A stretch of 64,000 nucleotides of DNA from JAEUIT01 sp044220875. Lineage in GTDB: Bacteria; Planctomycetota; Phycisphaerae; Phycisphaerales; SM1A02. The notes under the pieces are model-generated. The model ran no database searches. It was given only the letters and a program-made list of their open reading frames with translations, and was not told the origin of the DNA. This document shows positions 18,301-26,542 of this stretch, piece by piece (position 1 is the stretch's first letter; each line of letters opens with the position of its first letter). Position numbers and translations under genes: made by a program. The DNA is taken from positions 1,222,840 to 1,286,839 of the forward strand of contig JBGAQH010000001.1 in the NCBI GenBank assembly GCA_044220875.1. The letters are read 5' to 3'.

Positions 18301-18551
18301 CGCACGAAGACCAGCGTCGTGCCGTCGCCGCTGACCCGCGGCTCGTACTCGTCGACCGAGCTGTTCACCGCGCCGTCGACGGGCCTGGCCGGCGTCCATA
18401 ACACCTCGCGCGCCGCGGCGCCGTCGCGCGGCACGTCGATCGTGCGGTCGTCGGTGAGCCGTGAGCCGGGCGATCCGGCGACGCCCATGAGCCCGGCGGT
18501 CATGCAGGCAGCCGCCGCGAGGGCGAACGTGATGGTTCGATGGGTGGGCAT
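15369..18551 (-). CDS. PD40 (TolB-like) propeller fused to alpha/alpha-toroid (prenyltransferase/cyclase-like) domain
   Basis: A 1060-residue exported membrane protein. Domain order: signal peptide (~1-27), PD40/WD40-like repeats (~45-330; repeated 'G..LYF.SDR.GG.GGYDLW' blocks), two membrane spans (about 340-410), an Ala/Pro/Ser/Thr-rich linker of ~300 residues, and a C-terminal alpha/alpha-toroid with 'AVGLALEWLKRRQAPDGHW', the QW-type repeat of squalene/prenyltransferase folds. No terpene-cyclase DxDD motif was recognised, so it may be a binding fold only. The ATG at 18551 is preferred over GTG at 18560. It is the last gene after TPR, ExbB and ExbD. Confidence 0.82.
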   Translation of the reverse strand: MPTHRTITFALAAAACMTAGLMGVAGSPGSRLTDDRTIDVPRDGAAAREVLWTPARPVDGAVNSSVDEYEPRVSGDGTTLVFVRRRPGGNADLFASRWTPAGWSEPAPIEAIDTERDELGPELSRDGTRLYFYSDREGGLGGYDLWVSEREDERSSWAPPTNLGPSINSAANEYGPGLTPDGSRLYFATNRPRPDERDAAGGNGWSATLRERRSRHDYDIYVAEATASGWSDAKRVEALSTGADDGSPAVSPAGDFLYFASDREGGSGGYDLYRLRLAPSGDPAPDAVSEALGDAINSGANELDPGLASEGFRIYFSTDRSSAGGYELFTSVSREVHPADGRAAPSVASGGSSWWSDLWPWLLLVALLGLLAWLLALLIARHDAWRRRIGQMSLLAQCLLLSLLLHLLVATLLAAWKVGGIVADRIGGGGHRVMLASAPRDDAAGDVAHQIRGEPAESAIDPATFRVAAATAPEATPTVTDPTPLAPDPMVRPPVPSPTSEAQPETMTERAALMALVAAAHPAFDPTAPSAPAPSAATEATAVPLAVGAMTPAALSAPPAAAIESRALEAPAPTLSSIAPPTTAPATTTESAANGPVMATALPRATASDSPAATMPAAARPAVPATGEPAREASLPSAVSQAAPLVPSRPGDAPIAPQAPSSAELTIAPSPVAPSAMPTSELSSTADSAPSAAVSMSAPSPSSPAATDAPRIPAAPAPLEDFAQRDPSIRSELLERMGGNDETERAVGLALEWLKRRQAPDGHWSSRDNEAEVDADAAMTGLALLCFLGAGHTHQEEGPYRETVGRGLHWLADRTRADGDLRGDRARPGASDTMYGQTIATVALCEAYAMTRDASLAPTVRRAIDFVLVRAAAAERGAVAAQDSAVLGWLVMAVESARRAGFAPRSNVFDAAREWLDRVSVSRLRGRYAYQPGERASAAMTAEAMFVQQLLGHAATEQRMGESAEFIAATLPAWSGDAPTHHWYYATLALFQHQGEPWKRWNEALTRELLAHQRETGPAAGSWDPQDRWSRAGGRVYQTAVCTLSLEVYYRYRPTAPRPD

Positions 18552-18565
18552 GGTTCGCACCGTCG

Positions 18566-18979
18566 CTAGTGAAGCGGAACGCTCTCGAGATACGGCTCGG
18601 TGATGCCGGAGCGCTTGCAGATGTCGAGGGCCCGGGCCACGTTCTCATACGCGGTCGAGCGGTCGGCGCGGACGTTCACCTTCTGGCCCGGGTTGGACTT
18701 GAGCGCGTCGGCAAGCGTCGCGGCGAGGCGCGACTCGTCGATGGGACGGCCGTTCACGATCATCGCTCCGGCGCGATCGACGTTGATGACGATCTCGCGC
18801 AGCGAAGCGGAGATCGGACCCGCGGCGACCGTCTCGGGCAGGGCGATCTGGGCCTCGCGCTCGACCTGCTGGAAGCTGGTCGCGACGAGGAAGAAGATGA
18901 GCAGGTTGAAGACGATGTCGATGATGGGCGTGAAGTCGAACCCGACCTCGTCGCGCACCTCGGCGGCATTCAGCAGCAT
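18566..18979 (-). CDS. ExbD/TolR-family biopolymer transport protein
   Basis: A 137-residue protein with a short cytoplasmic N-terminus, one membrane helix containing the essential Asp (FTPIIDIVFNLLIFFLVATSF) and a periplasmic ExbD/TolR domain ending ICKRSGITEPYLESVPL. With ExbB/TolQ it forms a proton channel that turns proton-motive force into movement in the periplasm. The start at 18979 has a GAGAGGTG ribosome site; in-frame upstream codons would run into the ExbB gene. It lies 10 bp after exbB. Confidence 0.92.
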   Translation of the reverse strand: MLLNAAEVRDEVGFDFTPIIDIVFNLLIFFLVATSFQQVEREAQIALPETVAAGPISASLREIVINVDRAGAMIVNGRPIDESRLAATLADALKSNPGQKVNVRADRSTAYENVARALDICKRSGITEPYLESVPLH

Positions 18980-18989
18980 GGGGCACCTC

Positions 18990-19784
18990 TCAGGCGATGG
19001 CGGGTTGCGGCGCGCTGCCGTAGGCGAGGTCGGCGCCGTCGGTGATCGGCGCCGCGGCGGCCTCCGCGGTCCGCGGCGCGCGTCCGGCGTGATGACGATC
19101 GACGAGCGCCCGACAGGCGACGTCAAGTTCGACGAGCCGGCGCTCGGCCCGCGCCGCGAGCAGGTGATAGATGAGCATCACCGGGATCGCGACGATGAGT
19201 CCGGCGGCGGTGGTCACCAGCGCCTCGTAGATGCCGCCGGCGAGAAGCTCGGTGCGGCCGAGGGCGTCGGGCGACGACGCGACCGTCCGGAACGCGGTGA
19301 TCATGCCGAAGATCGTGCCGAGGAGCCCGAGCATGGGCGAGACGCCGATGACGAAGCCGAGGACCTTCAGGCGCGAGCGCAGCGCCGATGCCTCGCGCAG
19401 TCCCGCCTCGACCAGCCGCTTCTCGATGTGGTCGCCGTCGCGCTGCCACGCGACGAGGCCCGCCTCGAGGGTGCGGGCGAGAGGCGAGGGCCGGGCACGG
19501 CAGAGGGCCAGCGCGCGGTCGCCGTCGCCGGCGGCGGCGAGCACCTGGTCGAGCAGGCCCGTCGGCGAGACCCGCGCCCTGCGCAGGACGATCGCGCGCT
19601 CGATCGCCACCGCAATCGCGATGAGCGACGCGACGGCGATCGGGATCATCACGATGCCGCCCTTCCAGGTGAGCTCCCACACGGTGGAGACGAGCCCCTC
19701 GTTGGCGGTCGCCTGGACCGGCTGGTGAAGGGCGGTGGGGACGGGCAGCGCGGCGAGCGCAGCGGACATGATGGACGTGAACAT
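18990..19784 (-). CDS. ExbB/TolQ/MotA-family proton channel protein
   Basis: A 264-residue membrane protein. A signal-like first segment is followed by the helix GGIVMIPIAVASLIAIAVAIERAIVL and, near residue 120-200, KVLGFVIGVSPMLGLLGTIFGMITAF and GGIYEALVTTAAGLIVAIPVMLIYHLL, the paired helices typical of ExbB/TolQ. It partners with the ExbD encoded just downstream. Expression is probably from a promoter ahead of the TPR gene, since only 24 bp separate the two. Confidence 0.92.
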   Translation of the reverse strand: MFTSIMSAALAALPVPTALHQPVQATANEGLVSTVWELTWKGGIVMIPIAVASLIAIAVAIERAIVLRRARVSPTGLLDQVLAAAGDGDRALALCRARPSPLARTLEAGLVAWQRDGDHIEKRLVEAGLREASALRSRLKVLGFVIGVSPMLGLLGTIFGMITAFRTVASSPDALGRTELLAGGIYEALVTTAAGLIVAIPVMLIYHLLAARAERRLVELDVACRALVDRHHAGRAPRTAEAAAAPITDGADLAYGSAPQPAIA

Positions 19785-19808
19785 GGTGTGGCGTTCCCTT
19801 CGTTCTGG

Positions 19809-22802
19809 TCAGGTCGTGGGCGGTGCGTCGCCGATGGCGGAGCGCGTTCCGCTTCGGCGCTCGTGGCCGGGCAGCGAGTCGGATGTCGGGGCGGGCTGGG
19901 TCGGCGCGGCGAGGCCGGCCGCGTCCTTCGCGGCGAGCTCCGCCCAGCGGGTGGTCGCGAATCGCTCGCGCACCGCCGCGAACTGCCGCGCCGCGTCCTC
20001 GCTGCGTCCGAGCGCGACGAAGCAGCGCCCCGCCTCGTAGAGCGCCGCCGCGCTCCACTCCGCGTGGGCGAAGAGGACGTCGACCTTGAGCAGCTCGCGC
20101 ACCGCGTCGTCGAGCTTCCGCATCGCGAAGAGGCACTCGCCGATCTGGAACTGGGCGCGGGCCGCGGTCGGCCCGTCGTGCCGGGCGACGACGTCGCGAT
20201 AGCACTCGATGGCCGCGTCGAATTCCCCGCGCTGCTCGCGGGCCCAGCCCTGGCCGAATCGGGCCTGCGGCCAGAGCGCCGCGGCGGGGTACTTCCGCTG
20301 GTGATTCGCGTACGCCGCCTCGCTCGCCTCCCAGCGCTGGGCCGCGGCGCAGGCATCGCCCAGACGGAGGAGCGTGGGCTCGAGGATCTCGTCGGAGGGC
20401 TTCGCCGCGATGACCCGCTCGAACGCGCCGGCGGCATCGCCGGCCCGCCCGGCGTTGAGGAGCGACTCGCCGAGCAGGAGGTTCGACTGGAGCGAGAGCG
20501 AACACTTCGGGAAGCGTTCGTTCAGCTCGGTGAATGCGGCGACGGCCTCCTCGTGCCTGCCGGCGCGCGAGGCGAGAAGGCCGGTGAAGTAGAGTCGTCG
20601 CTCGTCGATCGCCGGCCGCTCCGCCTCGCGGGCCTCGCCGAGGGCCGCAGTGCAGGACGCGAGCGACTGCCGGGCCTCGTCATCCCTCCCGGCTTCGACC
20701 GCGAGACGAACGGACTCAAGCGCCGCGAAGGCCCGGTAGGCCGAGGGCCGGTCCGCGAGCTCGCGGAAGAGGGCGATGGCCTCGGCATCGCGATGGAGCG
20801 AGGCGAGGGCAAGGCCGCGCTCGAAGGCCGCCGCCGCGGCAAGGTCCGGCGGAAGCGGGCGGTCCGCGATCGCCGCGAGATCCGCCAGCGCCGCGTCGGC
20901 CTTTCCGCAGCGCGACAGGGCGATGCCGCGCCGGGCGCGGGCCTCGTCCGCTCGGGGGGCGCGGCGGTTGCCGTCGAGATACCGCGTGAGCGTCGCAGCG
21001 GCCGCATCGTGGTGGCCCGTGATCGCCTGGGCCGCGGCGAGGTCGACGAGCGCGTCGCCGGCGGCGTCGGCGAGGAGCGCCGTGGCCTCGTCCGCAGCGC
21101 CGCGCTGGAGGAGCACGTTCGCGAGGCGGGAGCGGGCCGCGTCGCGGAGCGATGCGTCCCCGTCGCCGTCGCCAGCCCGGGCGATCACGCCGCGAAGGTC
21201 ACGGATCGCGTCGTCGGCGCGGTCGAGGGCGAGGAGGGCCTCGGCCCGCTCGAGCTGGGCGTGGGCGGCGCTGGGCGCCTTCGGCGCGTCGGCAAGGGAA
21301 CGGTCGAGCGCGGCGACCGCGTCGGCATAACGCTTCGTTCGCGCCGCGGCGATGCCGAGGCGAAACTCGGCCTCGGCGCGGCGCGGCCCGTCGGTCGAGG
21401 TCTTCAGGAGCGACTCGGCGAGCGCCGTCACGGCGCTCCAGTCGGAGGCGACCGTCGCGAGATCAAGCGACTCGGCCAGGGCCAGCTCGCGCTCGGCGGT
21501 CGCCTCCGGCGGGAGCGTCCGCAGCGCCGCGGAGAAGGCCGCGCGGGCCTCCTCGGCGCGGTGCAGCCGGGCCAGACAGATCGCGCGGCGGACGGCGGCC
21601 TCCGAGGCCCGCGGATGCTTTGGGGAGCCGGCGAGAAATCGGTCGTACGCGGTCGCGGCCGCCTCCCAGCGCTCCTCGGCCAGCAAGAGTGCGGCGAGGT
21701 CAAAGCGCATCGCCGGGGCAAGGCCCGAACGGGGCGCCCGGCGGAGCGCCTCTTCGAGCGTCGCGATGGCCGCGGCCCGATCGCCCTGCGCCGCCTGGGC
21801 GTTCGCGCGCCATGAGAGCAGCCGGTCGGCGCTTTCGTCGGTTGGCTCGATTCCCTCGAGCAGGGCCCGGGCCCGTGCCGGATCGTGCTCTTCCAGGGCG
21901 ATGCGGGCCCGCTCGATGGTGGCCGAGGTGCGCGTTCCCGGCGACGGCGAGCGGCCCGGCGCGAGCAGGACGTCAAGGGCCGCCCGGGCGCGATCGCGCT
22001 CGCCGATCGCGCGGCCGGTCTGCCCGACGCCGAGGAGCGCCTCGTCGGAGGGCGTGGACTCGGCCGCCGCGGCGTAGCTCGCGAAGGCCCGCTTCAGGTC
22101 GCCGAGCCGATGGTGACACTGCGCCGCGAGCAGGTCGATCGCGGGGCGCTCCGCGCCCTCGCGCGGGGCGAGGGCCAGGCGCTCGAGCGCGCCCTTGTCG
22201 TCGTGGGCGTTGGCGGCGGCGTACGCGGCGAGGAGGGCGGCGCGGCCGGCGATCGCGGGAGCGGGCTTGGTTGCGAGGAGGGCATCGAGCTCCTTCAGTG
22301 CCTCCGCGCCGCGGCCGGCCCGCAGGAGCGATTCGCCGGCGAGCTGGCGGGCGAAGGCGCACTGGCCGAAGTCGGGCGACTCGCGGGCGATGCGTCCCGC
22401 GAATTCCGCGGCGTCCGCGAATTCGCCGGCGTCGAAGGCGATGCGGGCCCGCATGAGGAGCGTGTCGGCACGGAAGGCAAAGGGGCCGGCGCTCAGGACC
22501 GCGTCGAGGGCGCCGCGCGCCTCGTCGCTCCGGTCAAGTTGGATGAGGCAGATCGCCCGGGCGTACTCGGCGTTGGCGCGCTCGTCGCCGGCGGGGCCGG
22601 TTGCGAGAAACGCCTCCAGCTCCGTGAGGGCCATCGCATGCTGACCGCGTTCGAGCAGCCCGAGGCCGGCGCGATAGTGCGGGTCGACCCGAGCGTGCGG
22701 CGGAGGATCTCCCGCGAGGGCGGACGGGACAAGGGTGAGCGTGGCCAGAAGGGCGAGCGTCGAGGTCGCGATGAGCGCGCTGGTCGATCGTGGTCGAGGC
22801 AT
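19809..22802 (-). CDS. Exported TPR-repeat protein
   Basis: A 997-residue protein with a Sec signal peptide (MPRPRSTSALIATSTLALLATLTLVPSALA, cleavage near residue 31). The rest is made almost entirely of tetratricopeptide-like helical repeats, with many A..Y..A....P.. patterns such as 'EAFLATGPAGDERANAEYARAICL' and, at the end, 'RFGQGWAREQRGEFDAAIECYRDVV', which resembles YbgF/CpoB-type TPRs. It probably sits in the periplasm as a scaffold. It is the first gene of the TPR-ExbB-ExbD-PD40 unit. No catalytic motif was seen. Confidence 0.88.
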   Translation of the reverse strand: MPRPRSTSALIATSTLALLATLTLVPSALAGDPPPHARVDPHYRAGLGLLERGQHAMALTELEAFLATGPAGDERANAEYARAICLIQLDRSDEARGALDAVLSAGPFAFRADTLLMRARIAFDAGEFADAAEFAGRIARESPDFGQCAFARQLAGESLLRAGRGAEALKELDALLATKPAPAIAGRAALLAAYAAANAHDDKGALERLALAPREGAERPAIDLLAAQCHHRLGDLKRAFASYAAAAESTPSDEALLGVGQTGRAIGERDRARAALDVLLAPGRSPSPGTRTSATIERARIALEEHDPARARALLEGIEPTDESADRLLSWRANAQAAQGDRAAAIATLEEALRRAPRSGLAPAMRFDLAALLLAEERWEAAATAYDRFLAGSPKHPRASEAAVRRAICLARLHRAEEARAAFSAALRTLPPEATAERELALAESLDLATVASDWSAVTALAESLLKTSTDGPRRAEAEFRLGIAAARTKRYADAVAALDRSLADAPKAPSAAHAQLERAEALLALDRADDAIRDLRGVIARAGDGDGDASLRDAARSRLANVLLQRGAADEATALLADAAGDALVDLAAAQAITGHHDAAAATLTRYLDGNRRAPRADEARARRGIALSRCGKADAALADLAAIADRPLPPDLAAAAAFERGLALASLHRDAEAIALFRELADRPSAYRAFAALESVRLAVEAGRDDEARQSLASCTAALGEAREAERPAIDERRLYFTGLLASRAGRHEEAVAAFTELNERFPKCSLSLQSNLLLGESLLNAGRAGDAAGAFERVIAAKPSDEILEPTLLRLGDACAAAQRWEASEAAYANHQRKYPAAALWPQARFGQGWAREQRGEFDAAIECYRDVVARHDGPTAARAQFQIGECLFAMRKLDDAVRELLKVDVLFAHAEWSAAALYEAGRCFVALGRSEDAARQFAAVRERFATTRWAELAAKDAAGLAAPTQPAPTSDSLPGHERRSGTRSAIGDAPPTT

Positions 22803-22911
22803 GGGCCGGGGACTCGCTGGGAGTGGGCGTGGCGAGGGCGTGGCATCGCGCTGCCGTCCCGAGCGATTCGGCGGCGGGGCGGCGGGCGCGGAGCGGAATG
22901 GGCTGACTCAG

Positions 22912-22932
22912 GAAAGCCGGAGCAAGGCTTTC
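22912..22932. terminator. Hairpin between M56 gene and TPR gene
   Basis: GAAAGCC (22912-22918) and GGCTTTC (22926-22932) are a perfect 7-bp stem with a 7-base loop, located after the M56 gene and 110 bases before the TPR gene. There is no T-run, so it may be a weak terminator or a regulatory fold. Confidence 0.3.
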
Positions 22933-22989
22933 GCCAAGCCCCGACCGTGTGGGGTACGAACGTTCCGCCGTCAGGCGGCGAGCGTGTTG

Positions 22990-25866
22990 TTAGCGACCCG
23001 CGGGCGCGACCGGCGGAACCGGCGGGGTCGGCATCATCGGCTTCCGCGCCGGCAATGGAGCTGCGGCCGGCATCGGCGCCTTCGCGGTCATCGGAGGAAT
23101 CGGCGCGGCGGCGGGTGCGGGCGTCTCGGCGGGCTCGGGTGCCTGCGGGGCCTCCTGCATCTCGGGGGTCTCCGGCGTCTCGGGCGTTTCGGCGAACGCA
23201 TCCGGCTCGTCGGGCTCCGCGACATCGCCCATCTCGACGCCGCCGAAGGCATCGGCGGCCTCGTCGCCGATCTCGTCGCCCGTGGTGAGTCCGGCGCTGT
23301 CGAGGGCCTGGGTCAGGTCATCGATGCGGGCCTCGAGGTCGGCCATCATCTTCTCCATCGATGCCATGCGGGCTTCGCTCGAATTCGCCTTCGACTCGAT
23401 GGCCTTGGCCTCGGCCTCGGCGGCGCGAGCGCGGGACTCGAGCGAACGCATCGCGTCCTGGAGCGCCTTCTCGGCCGTCGCGTCGCCATAGCGGCTCATG
23501 TTCGAGCGCTGTTCGTTCAGGCTCTCGATGGCGCTCTGCATCTCTTCGGCCCGCTCGCGGGCCTGCTCGGCGGATTCGCGGTATCGCTCGGTATCGCGCT
23601 CGAAGGCCTCGCGCTCGCGGAGCAACTGCTCCAACTGCTGTCGGCTCGCCTTGAGCTGGCCGAGATTCGATCGAAGCTCCACGGCGCCGGCCGCCTTTCC
23701 GGCCTCCGCCGCCCTGAGAGCCTGCAGTTGGGGCAGGGCGGATCCTCGCATGCGGCGCTGGCCGGAGGCGGCGCCCTCCGGGTGGATCATCTTCACGAAG
23801 GCGCCGAAGATCTCATGCTGGGCCGGCGTGGCGTTGACGACGATCGTGTCGTCCTGGGTCGAGATGTAGATCGGGACGTCCTGCCGCGACATGAGCTCGA
23901 CGAGCGCCTCCAGCTTGCCTTCCGGAAGGCGATAGGCGCGTGCGACGGTCTCGCCCTTCTGACCGAGCGCGTCCGCGTAGGCGAGCCGCGCGGCAAGGGC
24001 GGGAGACTCGCCGCCGAAGCCGTCGAGGACGATCTGCTGTCCGGCGGGCATGGGTTGGCCGGCAACCACCGGCTGACCCGCAACGGGGTTGGTGCTCAGG
24101 GGTCGGCCCATGGCGTCGATGGCCGGAGCTTCGCCGACGAAGGGCGAGCCCGCGGTCGAGTGCGGGGCGGTCTGGGCTGCGCGGGCGGGCGCAACGTCCC
24201 GCACGCGGACCTTGGCGCGGGCCTTGGTGGTGGCGACCGGCTGCTCGTCGCACTGCGACGGCGGGCAGGCGAGGCTCGGTGCGACGAAGGCGCCCATGCC
24301 GAGGGCGACAAGACACGCAGCGCTGCCGACGAGCGACATGCGGGGTGCGAAACGGGACGTCATGACCATCGTGATTCTCCTGGCGAGTCTGCGAGAGCGA
24401 CCTGTGACGAACCCCACACTGACGGAGGCACAGGCCGCGCTCCGAGCGCGATCGGTGCGGTCCGCCGTGGACGAGAGATAGCTGGTGGCGAGGACAAGGG
24501 CCTCGGCGTAGCTGCGGCGATTCTGCGGGCACATCGCCGTCACCCACGTGTCGCACGCCGATTCGGCGGCGTCGCGGAGACGGGCTCGTGCCCACCACGC
24601 GATCGGGTGCCACCAGTAGAGGGCCGAGACGACTGCCTCGAGCCAACAGATGCGGTGATCGCCGCGGCGAACGTGGGCGAGCTCATGCACCAGCACGGTC
24701 CGGCGGGCGGCGCGGTCGAGCGTCTCCCACAGGTCGGCGGGAAGGACGAGCCGCGACTGGAGGCCGCACCACACCAGCGGCGAGATGCGCTCGTCGCTGA
24801 TCAGCGTGACCGGCGAGCGGTCGAGGCCCATCGATCGTGCGACCTGGTGGACTTCGCGCTGGATTTCCGGGGTGGCGTGGGCTGCGCGGCGGAGGATGCC
24901 GCGGACGCGAACGATGCGTGAGGCGTGGATGAGGACGATGACCGCTGCGCCGACGGCCCAGACGAGAATGGGCATCGGCGGCAGGGCCGCGATCGCGTCG
25001 CGGACGTCGACGAGCCGCAGGAACCAGAGCTGAAGCTGCGAGGGCGCGGGCACGGCGAGCGACCGCTCCGTTCGGGGGCTCGGATCCGCAGTCGGTGCGG
25101 GCGATGGCGCGGGGGCCGCCGTGGCAGCGGAGATTGGGGCTGCGACGAGGGATGCCGCCGCGGGCGTCTCGGTGCGTGCGGCGATGTCGCGACCGATCGG
25201 CGGGAGGCCCACCGGGTCAACCGTCGACGCGGGTGAGGGCGCTTCGCACGAAGCGGTCGGTGCGGCTGCGTGCATCGATGTGTCGCAGTCGGTGGGGCCG
25301 GCGTCGCACTGCGTTGGGCAGGTGCCGCACTGGGCGTTGGTTGTCGCGCACTGCGTCGGACTGGCGTCACATTGCGCGGTCGCGGCGTTGCACTCCCCGG
25401 CGATCTGGTTCCCGGTGCTCTGGTTCCCGTTGCTCTGGTCCCCGTTGTTCTTGTCCCCGTTGTTCTGGTCAAGGTTCGTGGCGAGCGGGCCGCTTGGAAG
25501 CGTCTTCTGCGCCTCCGTCGGCTTCGCGGGCGGAACGGGCGCCTCCGCCTTCGTCTCGCTCACGACGCGCCGTTCGGAGGCGAACCACGCCGGCCGCCAC
25601 ACGGAGGCGACGAGCGGCGGCGTCAGGAAGGACACGAGCACCGCGAGCCAGAGGGCGTGGCGGGTCGCGGGCCGCATTGAGTTCGTGCGCGACGCGAGGG
25701 CCACGAGCGACGCGAGCAGCGTCGCGGCCAATCCGCCCATCCACAGCCCCGTCCACGCGACGGACCAGCCGCGGCCGAGGATGTCGGCGACGGAGCTGAA
25801 GTCAAGCGAGGCCATCGCGTGCAGCGGCGTGAGCATGTCGAGCGAGGGAAATCCACCAGCGTCCAT
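22990..25866 (-). CDS. M56 (BlaR1/MecR1-type) membrane metallopeptidase with STN-like and coiled-coil extension
   Basis: A 958-residue membrane protease-sensor. Order: membrane helices (~35-80), a low-complexity Asn/Gly/Gln stretch then a Cys-rich stretch (~130-200), further helices, the zinc site HELAH at 394-398 with the ESACD third-ligand motif about 40 residues on, a membrane span, an STN/secretin-like region (QDVPIYISTQDDTIVV), a long charged coiled coil (~720-880) and a Pro/Ala-rich tail. BlaR1-like proteins cleave the partner BlaI repressor on sensing a signal. Here the usual penicillin-binding sensor domain is absent, so the signal is unknown. Confidence 0.9.
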   Translation of the reverse strand: MDAGGFPSLDMLTPLHAMASLDFSSVADILGRGWSVAWTGLWMGGLAATLLASLVALASRTNSMRPATRHALWLAVLVSFLTPPLVASVWRPAWFASERRVVSETKAEAPVPPAKPTEAQKTLPSGPLATNLDQNNGDKNNGDQSNGNQSTGNQIAGECNAATAQCDASPTQCATTNAQCGTCPTQCDAGPTDCDTSMHAAAPTASCEAPSPASTVDPVGLPPIGRDIAARTETPAAASLVAAPISAATAAPAPSPAPTADPSPRTERSLAVPAPSQLQLWFLRLVDVRDAIAALPPMPILVWAVGAAVIVLIHASRIVRVRGILRRAAHATPEIQREVHQVARSMGLDRSPVTLISDERISPLVWCGLQSRLVLPADLWETLDRAARRTVLVHELAHVRRGDHRICWLEAVVSALYWWHPIAWWARARLRDAAESACDTWVTAMCPQNRRSYAEALVLATSYLSSTADRTDRARSAACASVSVGFVTGRSRRLARRITMVMTSRFAPRMSLVGSAACLVALGMGAFVAPSLACPPSQCDEQPVATTKARAKVRVRDVAPARAAQTAPHSTAGSPFVGEAPAIDAMGRPLSTNPVAGQPVVAGQPMPAGQQIVLDGFGGESPALAARLAYADALGQKGETVARAYRLPEGKLEALVELMSRQDVPIYISTQDDTIVVNATPAQHEIFGAFVKMIHPEGAASGQRRMRGSALPQLQALRAAEAGKAAGAVELRSNLGQLKASRQQLEQLLREREAFERDTERYRESAEQARERAEEMQSAIESLNEQRSNMSRYGDATAEKALQDAMRSLESRARAAEAEAKAIESKANSSEARMASMEKMMADLEARIDDLTQALDSAGLTTGDEIGDEAADAFGGVEMGDVAEPDEPDAFAETPETPETPEMQEAPQAPEPAETPAPAAAPIPPMTAKAPMPAAAPLPARKPMMPTPPVPPVAPAGR

Positions 25867-25918
25867 GTCTGCGCTCCCGGGTCGATGCGGTGCGTGAGAA
25901 CGGGGAGAGGTCGGGGTG

Positions 25919-26323
25919 CTATTGGTCGAGGTCGTTGATGAGCTTGCGGAGCTTGGCGAGCTCGTCGGCGGTGAGCCGCTCGTTCTCGACCAGGTGCATC
26001 ACCACGGGACCGGCGGCCCCGTCGTAGAGCTCCTCGAGCAGCGCCTTCACGCGGGAGCGGGTCACGCTCGAGCGGCTGGCCTTGGCGCGGTAGACGTAGG
26101 CCAGATCGGTCTTGTCGCTGGCGACCGAGCCCTTCTGCTCAAGCCGGGCGAGGAAGGTGAGGACGGTCGTGTAGGCGACGCGCCGGCCTCGCTCGTGCAG
26201 CCGCTGCATGACCTCGCGCACCGTCTGCGGGCCGTGGTCCCACAGGACGCGGAGGACGGCGAGTTCCGCCTCGCCGAGGTCCGCCGTGCGGCCGGTTTCC
26301 TTGGGTGTTTCCTTGCGGGCCAT
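25919..26323 (-). CDS. BlaI/MecI/CopY-family repressor
   Basis: A 134-residue winged-helix repressor: LGEAELAVLRVLWDHGPQTVREVMQRL, then GRRVAYTTVLTFLARLEQKGSV as recognition helix and wing, then a dimerisation tail. BlaI members repress until cleaved by the M56 partner, encoded 52 bp downstream on the same strand. The start at 26323 gives a normal family length; the open frame upstream to 26527 lacks similarity and crosses the candidate operator. Confidence 0.93.
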   Translation of the reverse strand: MARKETPKETGRTADLGEAELAVLRVLWDHGPQTVREVMQRLHERGRRVAYTTVLTFLARLEQKGSVASDKTDLAYVYRAKASRSSVTRSRVKALLEELYDGAAGPVVMHLVENERLTADELAKLRKLINDLDQ

Positions 26324-26398
26324 AGTGGAGGCGGGGTGCGGGCGTGATGGGGTTGTGCCGGTGGGGCATTCGACGCGGGGAAGGGGATCGCCGCTTCC

Positions 26399-26424
26399 TA
26401 CTACCGACGTCGTAGGGAGACTAC
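26399..26424. promoter_or_regulatory. Candidate BlaI operator
   Basis: About 75-100 bases upstream of the blaI-type start, TACTACCGACGTCGTAG is followed by GGAGACTACTACG. The CTAC...GTAG inverted half-sites and repeated TACTAC match the TAC/GTA-based operators known for BlaI/MecI repressors. It fits autoregulation of the BlaI-M56 pair, but no binding is shown. Confidence 0.55.
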
Positions 26425-26542
26425 TACGCGTGTCGTTGGTCGTCAACGGTCCGCGCGACATTTTCTTCTTTTGCTTCTGCCGCCCTGATGTCGCCGCTCG
26501 CGTGACGGAACCGCGGCGCGCCGGCATCGGCCGCGCGGCCCG

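Noticed and set aside
22970..22990. CCGCC/GGCGG hairpin as terminator of the M56 gene
   Set aside because: Stem is only 5 bp with no T-run; kept out in favour of the 7-bp stem at 22912-22932, itself weak.
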